Assembly: GCA_013002025.1 (NCBI GenBank)
Contig: JABDKW010000044.1
Location: 1-64,000 of the forward strand
Reading direction: 5' to 3'
DNA: 64,000 nt
Source of the DNA: Gammaproteobacteria bacterium
Lineage (GTDB): Bacteria > Pseudomonadota > Gammaproteobacteria > Arenicellales > Arenicellaceae
Position numbers and translations under genes: made by a program. Below, piece after piece: positions 27,838-40,847 of the stretch. The notes beneath the pieces are model-generated. The model was not told where the DNA came from. It searched no databases and saw nothing but the letters and a program-made list of their open reading frames with translations. The number at the start of each line of letters is the position of its first letter. The first letter of the stretch is position 1.

Positions 27838-30279
27838 ATGAAGAGAATATCCCCCAAAATTACTTTGCTGTTGTTTTCGGCAGCAGTGGTAGCAACGGCT
27901 GGGGCGCCGGTAGCGTACGCACAGAGCGCCAATAATTCCAGCGTCGAGGAGTTGGTTGTTTTAGGTAGCCGAAGTGCCAAAGCACGATCCGCCGCGGATT
28001 CGCCGGTGCCAATTGATGTGATCAGTGGTAATGACTTTTCCGCGCTCGGCAACGGCGCAGACATTACCGATAACCTGAAAACTCTGGTGCCGTCTTACAC
28101 GGCCACCCCGGCGACCGGTGACGGCAGTGCGTTCGTGCGACCCACTTCACTGCGTGGCATGTCGCCCGATCAAACCCTGGTGCTGGTCAACGGCAAGCGT
28201 CGTCATCGCTCGGCGCTGGTACAGTTTTTCGCGCCCGCCGCGGGTAACGGTTCACATGGTGTTGATGTGGCCATGATCCCCAGTATTGCGCTCAAAAACG
28301 TGCAGGTCCTGCGGGATGGTGCCGCTGCGCAATATGGTTCCGATGCGATTTCTGGCGTGATGAACTTTGAATTGAAAGATGCCGCTGAAGGCGGTGAGAT
28401 ACAGGTTCAATATGGTGAGTTCTATGAGGGTGAATCCAGTACCAAAGTTGCCGCGAATCTGGGCTTTGCTGCGGGTAACACTGGTTTTATCAATGCCAGC
28501 ATTGAACACGTCGATAATGACGCGCTATCGCGCGGCGTAATTCGCCCTGATGCGTTGGCGCTGGTGAATGCCGGTGTGCCCGGCGTTGGGGCTGACTCGC
28601 CGTTCGGCGACGCGCCGTTTACCCAAACCTGGGGGCGCCCGGAAACCAGCGGGACAAGATTGTTTGTGAACGCTGGCTGGGAATTGGCCAATGGTTCCAA
28701 CCTTTATATGTTCGGCAATTACGCCGACACCGAAGGTCGCTACCGTTTCTTTTATCGTAACCCGGGCCACTCAACCCTGGTGTCAAGTTCGCCGGGCGTG
28801 GAAGGGCCCGCTGGTGTTTGTCTGCGTAATCCAGCGCAGGATATTTGCCGGGTCGGTTTTACGCCCTTCCTTGATGGCGAGCAAACTGACAATAGTTTAG
28901 TGGGTGGCCTGCGCGGCGAATTCGCCAATGGCACCACCTATGATTTCAGCATTGGCATTGGCAAGAACGAATTGGATTACTTTTTGAATAACACCATAAA
29001 CCCGAGCCTGCCGCTGCAAAATGGGCAGCCCATCCGCGGTTTTGATATGGGTGCTTATGAGCAGGAAGAAATCAATCTGAATGCCGATTTTTCAACGCAA
29101 GTCAGCGATAACGTTGCCGTTTCCTACGGTGCCGAATGGCGTGAAGAAACCTTTACCTTAATCCCGGGTGATGCCAATGCACTAACCACCAGCCCCAATG
29201 GGGGTCCCAGTGGTATGAGTTCGCCTACGCTCGCTAGCGCCGGCGAATTTGATCGGGATAATTTTGCGGTTTACGCTGACCTCGAGCACGATGTCAGCGA
29301 CCAATGGTTGATGCAGTACGCGTTACGTTACGAGGACTTCTCTGATTTTGGCAGCACCACCAACGGCAAAGTGGCAACACGTTTTAACGTGAACGACAAT
29401 TTCACCTTGCGCGGCGCTATCTCTACCGGTTTCCATGCGCCTACGCCCGGCCAGTCAAACATTTCCTCCATCATTACTACCTTTGATGGGCGCACTGGTC
29501 TACAAGTAGAAGAGGGTCTGGTGCCCGCCAACAGTGCGGCTGCCCGCAATGCCGGCGGCAAAAATTTGAAGGAAGAGGAATCCACCAATATTAGTCTTGG
29601 CTTTACCACAACGCTTGGCGATGTCTGGAATTTGACGGTTGACTTTTACAACGTTGAAGTTGATGACCGCATCTACCGGACCGGCGATATACCTATCCCG
29701 GGTTCCGATAATCGGACGCTGTCGTTTTACACCAACGCTCTGGATGTAGAGCATCAAGGCTTTGACGTGGTTCTCAACGGCTCGGTTGACTGGGGCCAGG
29801 CGAATACTGATGTAACCTTTGCCTATGCTCACAATGAAATTGATGTTACCGGCCAGACCCCAGTCGCGGGCATTCTGCCGGTTAGCACATCAACCATTGA
29901 AGATATCGAAAATAACTACCCCGAAGATCGCTTCACTCTGTCGACCAACACCTATTTCAATGATGCGGTGAATATGCTGGTCCGCGCCACCTATTACGGT
30001 TCTCACTTCGACGAACGAGGCACCATCAATGGCGCCCCGGGTAATCGTAGCGCTGAAATTGACCCGATTATTTATTTCGATGTTGAAGCGGGTTGGCAGG
30101 CGACTGAGGAGTTTAAACTGGTGGCCGGCGTGTCGAATATTTTCGACGAATATGTTGATGAGATTGCCAATGATGGTGTGTTTGCCAACCGTCAAAGCGT
30201 CGGTCTGCAATACCCTCGTCGAACCGCCGCTAACTACGAGGGTGGCTCATGGTACTTGAAAGGTATTTATAATTTTTAA
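27838..30279 (+). CDS. TonB-dependent outer-membrane receptor
   Basis: An 813-residue receptor. The start at 27838, seven bases after GAGGAG, gives a clean signal peptide ending near APVAYAQS. A TonB-box-like VEELVVLGSR follows. The plug domain contains TSLRGMSPDQTLVLVNGKRR and VLRDGAAAQYGSDAISGVMNF. The rest is a beta-barrel ending in an aromatic residue (YNF). The substrate cannot be told from sequence. The following genes handle amino acids, so an amino-acid or peptide ligand is possible. A terminator closes the transcript. Confidence 0.92.
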   Translation: MKRISPKITLLLFSAAVVATAGAPVAYAQSANNSSVEELVVLGSRSAKARSAADSPVPIDVISGNDFSALGNGADITDNLKTLVPSYTATPATGDGSAFVRPTSLRGMSPDQTLVLVNGKRRHRSALVQFFAPAAGNGSHGVDVAMIPSIALKNVQVLRDGAAAQYGSDAISGVMNFELKDAAEGGEIQVQYGEFYEGESSTKVAANLGFAAGNTGFINASIEHVDNDALSRGVIRPDALALVNAGVPGVGADSPFGDAPFTQTWGRPETSGTRLFVNAGWELANGSNLYMFGNYADTEGRYRFFYRNPGHSTLVSSSPGVEGPAGVCLRNPAQDICRVGFTPFLDGEQTDNSLVGGLRGEFANGTTYDFSIGIGKNELDYFLNNTINPSLPLQNGQPIRGFDMGAYEQEEINLNADFSTQVSDNVAVSYGAEWREETFTLIPGDANALTTSPNGGPSGMSSPTLASAGEFDRDNFAVYADLEHDVSDQWLMQYALRYEDFSDFGSTTNGKVATRFNVNDNFTLRGAISTGFHAPTPGQSNISSIITTFDGRTGLQVEEGLVPANSAAARNAGGKNLKEEESTNISLGFTTTLGDVWNLTVDFYNVEVDDRIYRTGDIPIPGSDNRTLSFYTNALDVEHQGFDVVLNGSVDWGQANTDVTFAYAHNEIDVTGQTPVAGILPVSTSTIEDIENNYPEDRFTLSTNTYFNDAVNMLVRATYYGSHFDERGTINGAPGNRSAEIDPIIYFDVEAGWQATEEFKLVAGVSNIFDEYVDEIANDGVFANRQSVGLQYPRRTAANYEGGSWYLKGIYNF

Positions 30280-30310
30280 GGCCAGCGCTGTTTAATTGAG
30301 ATCCATGAAG

Positions 30311-30340
30311 AACCCGCAATTGATGATTGCGGGTTTTTTT
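30311..30340 (+). terminator. Rho-independent terminator after the TonB receptor
   Basis: A perfect 10-bp stem, AACCCGCAAT (30311-30320) and ATTGCGGGTT (30326-30335), has a 5-base loop and continues in T residues. It starts 31 bases past the receptor stop. Confidence 0.93.
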
Positions 30341-30374
30341 TATTCCATTGAAGTTAATTGGCAGGTCTTTATCC

Positions 30375-31697
30375 ATGCTCAAAAACCAGTTATTTAATCC
30401 GGTCTTCAGCGAACTGTCGCCCTCGTCGACCCTCTACATTAACGAAACGGTAAATGCCAAGTGGTCACAGGGTGAGCAGGTTTTCCACATGGGGTTTGGC
30501 GAGTCCCGCTTCGATGTGCACCCGATATTGCAGAGGGCTCTGGCGCAGCATGCCGATAAGAAGAGCTATCTGCCAGCGCGGGGCTTACCACCATTATGTG
30601 AACAGGTAGCAACCTATTATCAGACCAAGTTGGGCATCGAGTTTGGTGCGCCTCAGGTGATGGTTGGTCCGGGCAGTAAATTATTAATATACGGACTGCA
30701 AACCATATTGGATGCCGATTTGTTTCTACCAACGCCTTCATGGGTAAGCTATGCACCGCAGGCAACGATATTAGGGCGCAGGGCGCACTATATCTCGGCC
30801 GATATACAGGATGATTACCGTCTGCACCCAGGTGCCCTGGAGGAAGCCCTGCTGGCCTCCGACAACCCCAACAAGTTATTACTGCTCAACAGCCCAAATA
30901 ATCCCAGTGGTGGTGCTCTGGATGCGGGTTTATTGCAGGAGGTGGCGGGCATTTGCCGAGCGAATGATGTCATCGTGCTCAGTGACGAAATCTATTTTCA
31001 ACTGTGCTTTAACCGCGATAGCCATATTTCCATTGCCAGCTATTACCCCGAGGGTACCGCCGTGCTTGGCGGCCTGAGCAAGCATCTGTCATTGGGCGGG
31101 TGGCGTTTGGGTGTGGCACTGATGCCAGGCTCACCGCTAGGCGAGGAGTTAATGCAGCGCATGGTGGTGTTTGCCAGTGAGACCTGGTCCAGTGTCGCTG
31201 CGCCAGTGCAATACGCTGCGCTGCAGGCCTACGGCCTGAGCGATGAAATAGAAGACTATGTGCGCGACTGTTGCAATATTCATGCTATCCGCACGCGCCA
31301 TATTCGTCGCGGGTTACAAGCCCTTGGAATACATTGCTGCCCGGTTGAGGGTGCGTTTTATATCGCGGCAAATTTTGATGAATTCAGAGCAGGTCTGGCG
31401 CGAAAAGGCGTGCATACTTCCAGTGATCTGAGCCGCTATCTGTTACAGAAACACGCGATTGCCAGCCTGCCCGGAATCGATTTCGGGATTGCAGAGCAGC
31501 AACTCACTCTGCGACTTTCTACTTCCTACCTTGATATGGAGAGCGCTGCAGACCCTGATCGAATTTACCAACTTTATCGTCGCGGGGCAGACGACGAGCA
31601 ATTGATGGCACAGCAACACCATCCGGTTACCGCGGCTGCCTTAAGCACTTTTGCGGAATTTATTGCGTCGCTGGAGGGTGACGAGCAGAAACTTTAG
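30375..31697 (+). CDS. PLP-dependent class I/II aminotransferase
   Basis: A 440-residue fold-type I aminotransferase. The start at 30375 (MLKNQLFNPVF) was chosen because the longer frame runs into the upstream terminator. NSPNNPSGG near residue 175, LSDEIYF near residue 208 and the PLP lysine in GLSKHLSLGGWRLG near residue 238 are all present. It resembles aspartate/aromatic-type enzymes, but the substrate is not evident. The C-terminal 50 residues are longer than usual. Glutamate dehydrogenase follows 114 bases downstream, which would recycle the amino group through glutamate. Confidence 0.88.
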   Translation: MLKNQLFNPVFSELSPSSTLYINETVNAKWSQGEQVFHMGFGESRFDVHPILQRALAQHADKKSYLPARGLPPLCEQVATYYQTKLGIEFGAPQVMVGPGSKLLIYGLQTILDADLFLPTPSWVSYAPQATILGRRAHYISADIQDDYRLHPGALEEALLASDNPNKLLLLNSPNNPSGGALDAGLLQEVAGICRANDVIVLSDEIYFQLCFNRDSHISIASYYPEGTAVLGGLSKHLSLGGWRLGVALMPGSPLGEELMQRMVVFASETWSSVAAPVQYAALQAYGLSDEIEDYVRDCCNIHAIRTRHIRRGLQALGIHCCPVEGAFYIAANFDEFRAGLARKGVHTSSDLSRYLLQKHAIASLPGIDFGIAEQQLTLRLSTSYLDMESAADPDRIYQLYRRGADDEQLMAQQHHPVTAAALSTFAEFIASLEGDEQKL

Positions 31698-31811
31698 TCA
31701 CGCCATAGCATTCCCGAATAAACGGTGGTGCCAGCGTTGAATAGCGCATTTATTGCATGCCGGTCTCATCTAGAATAGAGTAAACCTCGTCGCCCATTGC
31801 GGAGAACAACC

Positions 31812-33218
31812 ATGTCACAGCAAACCCATACTTTTCTAGAGTCGGTCGAGCGTACTTTTGATCAGGCCGCCGAACTGGTTGGCATATCAGAAGATTTGCG
31901 TCATAAGATCAAGGTTGTGAACTCCACCTACACGGTGCGATTCGGGGTCCGGCTCAGAAACCGTCTGTATACCTTTACCGGTTACCGCTCGGTGCATTCT
32001 GAGCACATGGAACCAGTAAAGGGTGGAATACGCTACTCACCCCACGCAGATCAGGATGAAGTCGAGGCACTGGCGGCGTTGATGACTTATAAGTGTGCCT
32101 TGGTGGAAGCGCCGTTTGGCGGCTCCAAGGGTGCTTTGGTGATAGACCCCGCTGAATGGGAGCCACACGAACTGGAACGAATTACGCGCCGCTTCACTCA
32201 GGAGCTGGCTAAACGATCCCTGATTTCGCAATCGCAAAATGTGCCAGCGCCGGATATGGGTACCGGCGAGCGCGAAATGGCCTGGATAGCTGACGAATAC
32301 AAACGCCTGAATCCCTCTGAGTTAAACCCCTGGGCTTGTGTTACCGGTAAACCGGCCAACAAAGGCGGTATTCGTGGTCGAGTGGAGGCCACCGGCCGAG
32401 GCGTGCAATACGCGTTGAACGAATGCTTCCGGCATCCTGAAGATATTAAGTACGCGGGCATGGAAGGGTCATTGGCCGGCAAACGCATTGTGGTGCAGGG
32501 CCTGGGTAATGTGGGTTATCACGCCGCCAAATTTCTTTCCGAAGAAGACGACGCCTTGATTATCGGGGTGTTGGAGCGCGATGGAGCGATCTACAATGAA
32601 AAGGGCATCGACATCGAAGCCTTGCATTCACATATTATGGAGCACGGCGGAGTCCATGGTTTTGCTGATTTCACCGATGACGTTAATGGGGTTCTGGAGA
32701 GCGATTGCGACATTTTGATCCCAGCGGCGATGGAAGGTGTCATAACCGAGAGTAATGCGCCGCGAATCAAAGCCAAGCTGATTATCGAAGCGGCCAATGG
32801 GCCGATTACATTCACTGCCGATCAGGTTTTGCGTGATCGAGGCGTATTGATCATTCCCGATCTATACGCCAATGCCGGCGGTGTCACAGTGTCCTATTTT
32901 GAATGGGTCAAAAATATCGGCCATATACGCTTTGGGCGACTGCAACGCCGTGAGCACGAGCGCCAAACCAAAATGATGGTGCAAGCCATCGAAGAAATGG
33001 TAGGCAAACCATTTCCAGTCGAGATTCTGGATCAATTGGTAGAAGGGCCTACGGAACTCGCCCTGGTTCGCTCAGGTCTGGATGATGTGATGCGCGAGGG
33101 CTATCAGCAGATAAGTAAAAAATGGCGCAGTGACGATCGAATACCGGACTTGCGCATTGCCGCGATGATGATTGCATTGGAGCGGATTGCTGACTCCTAT
33201 CACTCGCTAGGTATTTAA
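31812..33218 (+). CDS. Glutamate dehydrogenase (Glu/Leu/Phe/Val family)
   Basis: A 468-residue enzyme that should interconvert glutamate and 2-oxoglutarate plus ammonia. PVKGGIRYSP near residue 65, the catalytic lysine region ALVEAPFGGSKGAL near residue 95, PAPDMGTGEREM and the NAD(P)-binding VQGLGNVGYHAA near residue 227 are all clear. ATG 31812 follows a GGAG seven bases upstream. Leucine or another branched substrate cannot be excluded from sequence alone. It faces the convergent DAACS transporter. Confidence 0.9.
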   Translation: MSQQTHTFLESVERTFDQAAELVGISEDLRHKIKVVNSTYTVRFGVRLRNRLYTFTGYRSVHSEHMEPVKGGIRYSPHADQDEVEALAALMTYKCALVEAPFGGSKGALVIDPAEWEPHELERITRRFTQELAKRSLISQSQNVPAPDMGTGEREMAWIADEYKRLNPSELNPWACVTGKPANKGGIRGRVEATGRGVQYALNECFRHPEDIKYAGMEGSLAGKRIVVQGLGNVGYHAAKFLSEEDDALIIGVLERDGAIYNEKGIDIEALHSHIMEHGGVHGFADFTDDVNGVLESDCDILIPAAMEGVITESNAPRIKAKLIIEAANGPITFTADQVLRDRGVLIIPDLYANAGGVTVSYFEWVKNIGHIRFGRLQRREHERQTKMMVQAIEEMVGKPFPVEILDQLVEGPTELALVRSGLDDVMREGYQQISKKWRSDDRIPDLRIAAMMIALERIADSYHSLGI

Positions 33219-33253
33219 CTCGCGAAACATCGCCGGGCGATTGTTGCTAGGCG

Positions 33254-34549
33254 TCAGGGTTTGAGGTGCAGTGCCTCGGCCTCGTGTTGTTCGTCAATCA
33301 TGCCCGCTTCAGGGTCATTGTAAATCTCAAGATCAATACGATTTTCGGTTTTGCCGATAATGGTTGTGACCACCGCATCGCCTGTCACATTCACCGCGGT
33401 CCGCAGCATATCAAGCAGGCGATCAACGCCCAGAATAATGCCGATGCCCTCAACTGGCAGGCCCACCTGATTGAACACCAGGGTCAGCATCACCAGGCCG
33501 ACCGATGGTACTGCCGCTGTGCCGATGGATGCCAATACCGCCGTGATGATAACCGTAACATAGCCGGCCAGCCCCAGCTCCACACCATACATATTGGCGA
33601 TAAACACCGTCGCCACACCCTGCATGATGGCAGTGCCATCCATATTGATGGTCGCGCCGAACGGCACGCTGAATGAAGAAACGGCCCGATCCACGCCCAT
33701 GCGTTCCTGCATTGTGCGTAACGTCACGGGGATGGTAGCCCCCGAGCTGGAGGTACTAAAAGCGAATAATTGAGCGGTGCGTACCTTTTTCAGGAACATG
33801 CCCAGGCTTAGACCGGTTAAGCCTTTTAAAAACAGCATCTGGGTGACCAGAGCATGAAATAGCAGGGCTGCCACCAGCACCAGAAAATAACCCAGTAACT
33901 GCGACAGAAGCTCTATTCCCAATTCCGCCAGGGCTTTAGCAATCAGGCAGAATACGGCGTAGGGCGCAAACCACATTACCATAGTGACCATGCGCATAAT
34001 CACGAGGTTTACCTGCTCGATAAAAGACACCAGTTGCGCCGATTGTTTGGCCACCGAAAGCAGCGCAATACCAAAAAAGATTGCGAAGAAAATAATCGCC
34101 AGCATGTCGCCATCAGCCATGGCGGCAATGGGGTTGGTTGGGACGATGCCAATCAGGATATCGGCAAAGGAGGTCACTTCTTTGCCGGTGAAATCACTGG
34201 TGTGGGGAATATCCATACCCTTGCCAATACCGGACCCGGCCGCGAACACCAGCGCTGTGGTAATGGCAATAGCCGTGGTGAGTAAGTACAACACAACGGC
34301 CTTGGTGCCGATCCGCCCCAACAGACGCACGTCGCCAATGCCAATAATGCCCGGTATCAGTGAAAACAGTACCAACGGCACAACCAGCATCTTAAGCGCG
34401 TTGACAAATAGCTTGCCCACCACCTCAAACACGCCATTCACCAGGTATTGATCAACCCACGCGATGTTATTCAGCCCCGCCACGTTGATGATCAGGCCCG
34501 CGATCATGCCCAGGATGAGTGCCAGGAGTACTTTATTTGCCAGATTCAT
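33254..34549 (-). CDS. Dicarboxylate/amino acid:cation symporter (GltP/DAACS family)
   Basis: A 431-residue inner-membrane transporter with the hydrophobic helices and hairpins of the family. The serine-rich FSTSSSGATIPVTL near residue 273 and the NMDGTAIMQG motif near residue 303 form the substrate and sodium sites in characterised members. The substrate is probably glutamate, aspartate or C4-dicarboxylates. It is convergent with glutamate dehydrogenase, 35 bases apart, which fits glutamate use. Confidence 0.93.
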   Translation of the reverse strand: MNLANKVLLALILGMIAGLIINVAGLNNIAWVDQYLVNGVFEVVGKLFVNALKMLVVPLVLFSLIPGIIGIGDVRLLGRIGTKAVVLYLLTTAIAITTALVFAAGSGIGKGMDIPHTSDFTGKEVTSFADILIGIVPTNPIAAMADGDMLAIIFFAIFFGIALLSVAKQSAQLVSFIEQVNLVIMRMVTMVMWFAPYAVFCLIAKALAELGIELLSQLLGYFLVLVAALLFHALVTQMLFLKGLTGLSLGMFLKKVRTAQLFAFSTSSSGATIPVTLRTMQERMGVDRAVSSFSVPFGATINMDGTAIMQGVATVFIANMYGVELGLAGYVTVIITAVLASIGTAAVPSVGLVMLTLVFNQVGLPVEGIGIILGVDRLLDMLRTAVNVTGDAVVTTIIGKTENRIDLEIYNDPEAGMIDEQHEAEALHLKP

Positions 34550-34685
34550 AGTGCTGTCGAATTTTTCTTGTTTCTTGAAAACCAGCGGCCATGTTAATAC
34601 AAAACGGCCTGCAGCGCCTGTCGCTTCTAATCAGACAGTTTGTACGTAAGCCCGCAGCGCACAAAATGGTGCCATGACACAGGGC

Positions 34686-34714
34686 AAAAAAAACGGCGCC
34701 TCGTGGGCGCCGTT
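34686..34714 (-). terminator. Rho-independent terminator after the yidB-like gene
   Basis: Read on the minus strand, AACGGCGCC and GGCGCCGTT form a perfect 9-bp stem with a 5-base loop, followed by eight T residues. It starts 22 bases past the stop of the DUF937 gene. Confidence 0.93.
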
Positions 34715-34735
34715 CTGGTATTGCTTTGCGATGGT

Positions 34736-35152
34736 TTATTTCAAGAACTTGCCGGCCAGACCAGCCAAGCCGCCGAGGCCACCGACGGAGTCAAGCAGGT
34801 TGCCGCCAGAGCTGGATTTGTCGACTACTTGTGGGATCAAGTCTTGCAAGCCTTTCAGAAGGTCGTTCTGGTCAGTGCCGAGTTGAGAAGCCGCTTGCTT
34901 GATCTTGTCCGAGCCCAGCAGATCTTCAATCTGGGAACGCGAAATATTCTCATTGGCGCCATCGCCCAGCCATGATTCAGCAATATCGCCTAAGCCGCTG
35001 TTTTTCAGGCCGCCCACCAAGCCGCCTAAATCAATGCCACCTTGTTGTGCGTTGCCCAATAAGCCGCCTAGGGCTGATTCAACTTGCTGGCTGTCGGCAT
35101 TGGCGCCTAATTTGGATTGCAACATTTGCGTTGCCAGTTTCATAATGTCCAT
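34736..35152 (-). CDS. YidB-like DUF937 protein
   Basis: A 138-residue, glycine- and leucine-rich protein. Repeated LGGLLG and GLGDIAESWLGDGANENIS segments, then SQIEDLLGSDKIKQAASQLG, match the DUF937/YidB family of unknown function. No signal peptide or membrane helix is evident. It stands alone on the minus strand with its own terminator. Confidence 0.82.
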   Translation of the reverse strand: MDIMKLATQMLQSKLGANADSQQVESALGGLLGNAQQGGIDLGGLVGGLKNSGLGDIAESWLGDGANENISRSQIEDLLGSDKIKQAASQLGTDQNDLLKGLQDLIPQVVDKSSSGGNLLDSVGGLGGLAGLAGKFLK

Positions 35153-35313
35153 GCATTACCTCATGTTCAGGGAGTTAAGGGAGGGATTTCTCCAGCGCCC
35201 ACTGCGAGCGCGTTGCAAGCATTATCAACAGAGCCATATAAAATTCAATAAAACAATTGTAAAACCCTGTTTCAGATAGGTTTTTTGAGACAAGTTAATC
35301 ACCAGAAAAGGCG

Positions 35314-35342
35314 TTGAAAGTCACTGCGCGCTTTGATATTGT
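35314..35342 (+). promoter_or_regulatory. tRNA-Val promoter
   Basis: TTGAAA (35314-35319) and TATTGT (35337-35342) are separated by 17 bases. Transcription would start near 35349, eight bases before the tRNA, and may continue into infC. Confidence 0.65.
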
Positions 35343-35356
35343 GCGCTTCCTGTTGC

Positions 35357-35433
35357 AGACGCGTAGCTCAGTTGGTTAGAGCACCACCTTGACATGGTGG
35401 GGGTCGTTGGTTCGAATCCAATCGCGTCTACCA
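35357..35433 (+). tRNA. tRNA-Val (GAC)
   Basis: A 77-base tRNA with encoded CCA. The acceptor arms AGACGCG and CGCGTCT pair perfectly. The anticodon stem ACCACC/GGTGG frames the loop with anticodon GAC, and the D- and T-arms are standard. It occupies the position upstream of infC where thrS is usually found. Confidence 0.96.
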
Positions 35434-35621
35434 CAGAATTTCCGAGGATGGCCTTAAAAAGCCTGTATCAGAGCGAAAAAAGTGAATAATTTCCTTGAGA
35501 TAGGGATATCAAGCCTTTAGAATTCGCGCCTCGAGCCCGCGACTGCTGAGCCCGTCTTGCGAAGTGTTATTCGCCCGACTGACCAGCGTGGGAAGAAGAC
35601 AAATTGAAATGAGGTAGAACC

Positions 35622-36143
35622 ATAGCAATCAAGAAAAAACAGCGCGTTAATGAAGACATTACTGCGCCGAGCATTCGACTGATCGATCAGGACGGCGAGC
35701 AAGCCGGCATTATGGATCGAGCAGCTGCCTTTGAAATGGCCGAAAAGGCCGGACTGGACCTGGTGGAAATATCACCAAACGCAGACCCGCCAGTATGTCG
35801 AGTGATGGACTATGGCAAGTTTCTGTATGAGGACAGCAAGCGTAAAGCGGCTGCCCGTAAAAACCAGAAACAAATTCAGGTTAAAGAAATCAAATTTCGC
35901 CCGGGTACTGATGTGGGTGATTATGATATTAAATTGCGCAAACTCACTGAGTTTTTGCAGAACGGTGACAAAACCAAAGTCACCATTCGATTCAGAGGTC
36001 GTGAAATGGCCCACAAAGAGCTCGGCATCGAGTTGTTGAAACGAATCGAAACAGATTTAGAGGAGTACGGCTCGGTAGAGCAGTTCCCTAAGCTGGAAGG
36101 TCGCCAGATGGTGATGGTTCTGGCACCGATCAAGAATAAATAG
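35622..36143 (+). CDS. infC: Translation initiation factor IF-3, apparent AUA start
   Basis: A 173-residue factor that binds the 30S subunit, prevents premature 50S joining and rejects non-canonical start codons. The N-domain [14 protein letters not shown] and the C-domain [15 protein letters not shown] are standard. No ATG, GTG or TTG lies between the in-frame TGA at 35610-35612 and this N-domain. GAGGT at 35611-35615 is six bases before ATA 35622, giving [14 protein letters not shown]. coli infC uses AUU, through which IF-3 represses its own synthesis; the AUA here implies the same loop. The first ATG, at 35712, would delete about 30 conserved residues. Confidence 0.92.
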   Translation: MAIKKKQRVNEDITAPSIRLIDQDGEQAGIMDRAAAFEMAEKAGLDLVEISPNADPPVCRVMDYGKFLYEDSKRKAAARKNQKQIQVKEIKFRPGTDVGDYDIKLRKLTEFLQNGDKTKVTIRFRGREMAHKELGIELLKRIETDLEEYGSVEQFPKLEGRQMVMVLAPIKNK

Positions 36144-36237
36144 TTCCTGATCAGACAATCGGGCCGGAGAAGTCAACTTTTAAACTTCGCTCGGCCATCA
36201 ATGCAACGGCAACCGACACTCCGTGTCCGAGGTAACA

Positions 36238-36435
36238 ATGCCTAAAATTAAAAGTAACAGCGGTGCTGCCAAGCGCTTTAAAAAAACCGGCAGTGGCAAG
36301 TTCAAGCGATCACAATCGCACCTGAACCATATTCTCACCAAAAAATCGACTAAGCGTAAGCGCCACCTGCGTCATGGTTTGACCGCAGAGCCCTGCGATG
36401 CCAAGTTAATTGGCCGCATGCTGCCCTACGCCTAA
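36238..36435 (+). CDS. rpmI: 50S ribosomal protein L35
   Basis: A 65-residue basic protein starting [20 protein letters not shown], the invariant L35 N-terminus, and ending in [12 protein letters not shown] 36238 follows a GAGGT; an in-frame GTG at 36223 is too close to the ribosome-binding site to be used. It is part of infC-rpmI-rplT. Confidence 0.97.
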   Translation: MPKIKSNSGAAKRFKKTGSGKFKRSQSHLNHILTKKSTKRKRHLRHGLTAEPCDAKLIGRMLPYA

Positions 36436-36481
36436 CTCATTCATTTGAGAACTGTCGATCTAAATAATTGAGGAAAGAACA

Positions 36482-36841
36482 ATGCCAAGAGTTAAAAGAG
36501 GCGTCACTGCGCGCGCCAAACACAAAAAAGTAATCAGTCAGGCCAAGGGCTACCGTGGTCGTAATAAAAACGTATTTCGCGCTGCCACTCAGGCAGTTAC
36601 CCGTGCTGGTCAATATGAGTATCGTGACCGCCGTCAACGCAAGCGTCAATTCCGCCGGTTATGGATTACGCGTATCAGTGCTGCCGCTAAAATTAATGGG
36701 CTGAACTACAGTCGCTTCATTAACGGTTTGGCGAAAGCAGAGGTTGAACTGGATCGGAAAGTACTGGCCGATATTGCCGTACATGATCCCGCTGCGTTTG
36801 CCCAGCTGGCCGAACAAGCCAAGTCTGCGCTCGCTGCCTAA
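36482..36841 (+). CDS. rplT: 50S ribosomal protein L20
   Basis: A 119-residue protein with the start [18 protein letters not shown] and the helical RNA-binding N-terminus of L20, which nucleates early 50S assembly and represses rpmI-rplT in E. coli. GAGGAAAG lies upstream of the ATG. A large palindrome follows it, before pheS. Confidence 0.98.
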   Translation: MPRVKRGVTARAKHKKVISQAKGYRGRNKNVFRAATQAVTRAGQYEYRDRRQRKRQFRRLWITRISAAAKINGLNYSRFINGLAKAEVELDRKVLADIAVHDPAAFAQLAEQAKSALAA

Positions 36842-36863
36842 ATCAAGCTACGATTAATGATTT

Positions 36864-36893
36864 AAAAGAGGAAGGCCGCGGCCTTCCTCTTTT
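36864..36893 (+). terminator. Palindromic terminator or attenuator between rplT and pheS
   Basis: A 30-base perfect palindrome with 13-bp arms (AAAAGAGGAAGGC and its complement) and a CGCG loop ends in TTTT then AATTT. The T-run is short. E. coli has a phe-codon attenuator here (pheM); I see no Phe-rich leader peptide between rplT and pheS, so simple partial termination is more likely. Confidence 0.75.
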
Positions 36894-36909
36894 AATTTAT
36901 ACTGCTTAA

Positions 36910-40355
<3,446 letters not shown>

Positions 40356-40435
40356 TATTGCTCCGGGTGTTGTGCCGAGAAGGTGTCAGCATCATTGCGT
40401 ACCCGAGGTTGATGATCCACAGGGGTTTATAAATT

Positions 40436-40747
40436 ATGGCAATCACTAAAGCGGAACTGGCGGTCTCACTACATGAGGAACTCGGGCTCAATAAGCGCGA
40501 ATCAAAGGAATTTGTCGAGCAGTTTTTTGAGACCATTAAATCGTCGCTGGAAGAGGGCAGCTCGGTCAAGTTGTCCGGGTTTGGAAATTTTGGCTTGCGT
40601 GACAAACCAGCGCGACCCGGGCGAAACCCGAAAACCGGCGAAGAAATCCCCATCTCTGCGCGCCGTGTGGTGACGTTTAAGGCCAGCCAAAAACTTAAAG
40701 AAGCAATCGAAAATAATTCTTTTTCACTGAAACAATTATTCAAGTAG
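40436..40747 (+). CDS. ihfA: Integration host factor alpha subunit
   Basis: A 103-residue HU/IHF-family protein with the alpha-type [20 protein letters not shown] helix and [33 protein letters not shown]. It pairs with IhfB at 5 kb. The pheT-ihfA order is conserved, and a merR-type gene follows as in Pseudomonas. Confidence 0.96.
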   Translation: MAITKAELAVSLHEELGLNKRESKEFVEQFFETIKSSLEEGSSVKLSGFGNFGLRDKPARPGRNPKTGEEIPISARRVVTFKASQKLKEAIENNSFSLKQLFK

Positions 40748-40847
40748 GATTTTTAGGCAAATTCCCCGCCATTTCAAAAATGTCTCTGTACGAATCCTTC
40801 TGCAAGCTGTTAAACTTCGCCGACAATAACGATAACCGGGAACAACA

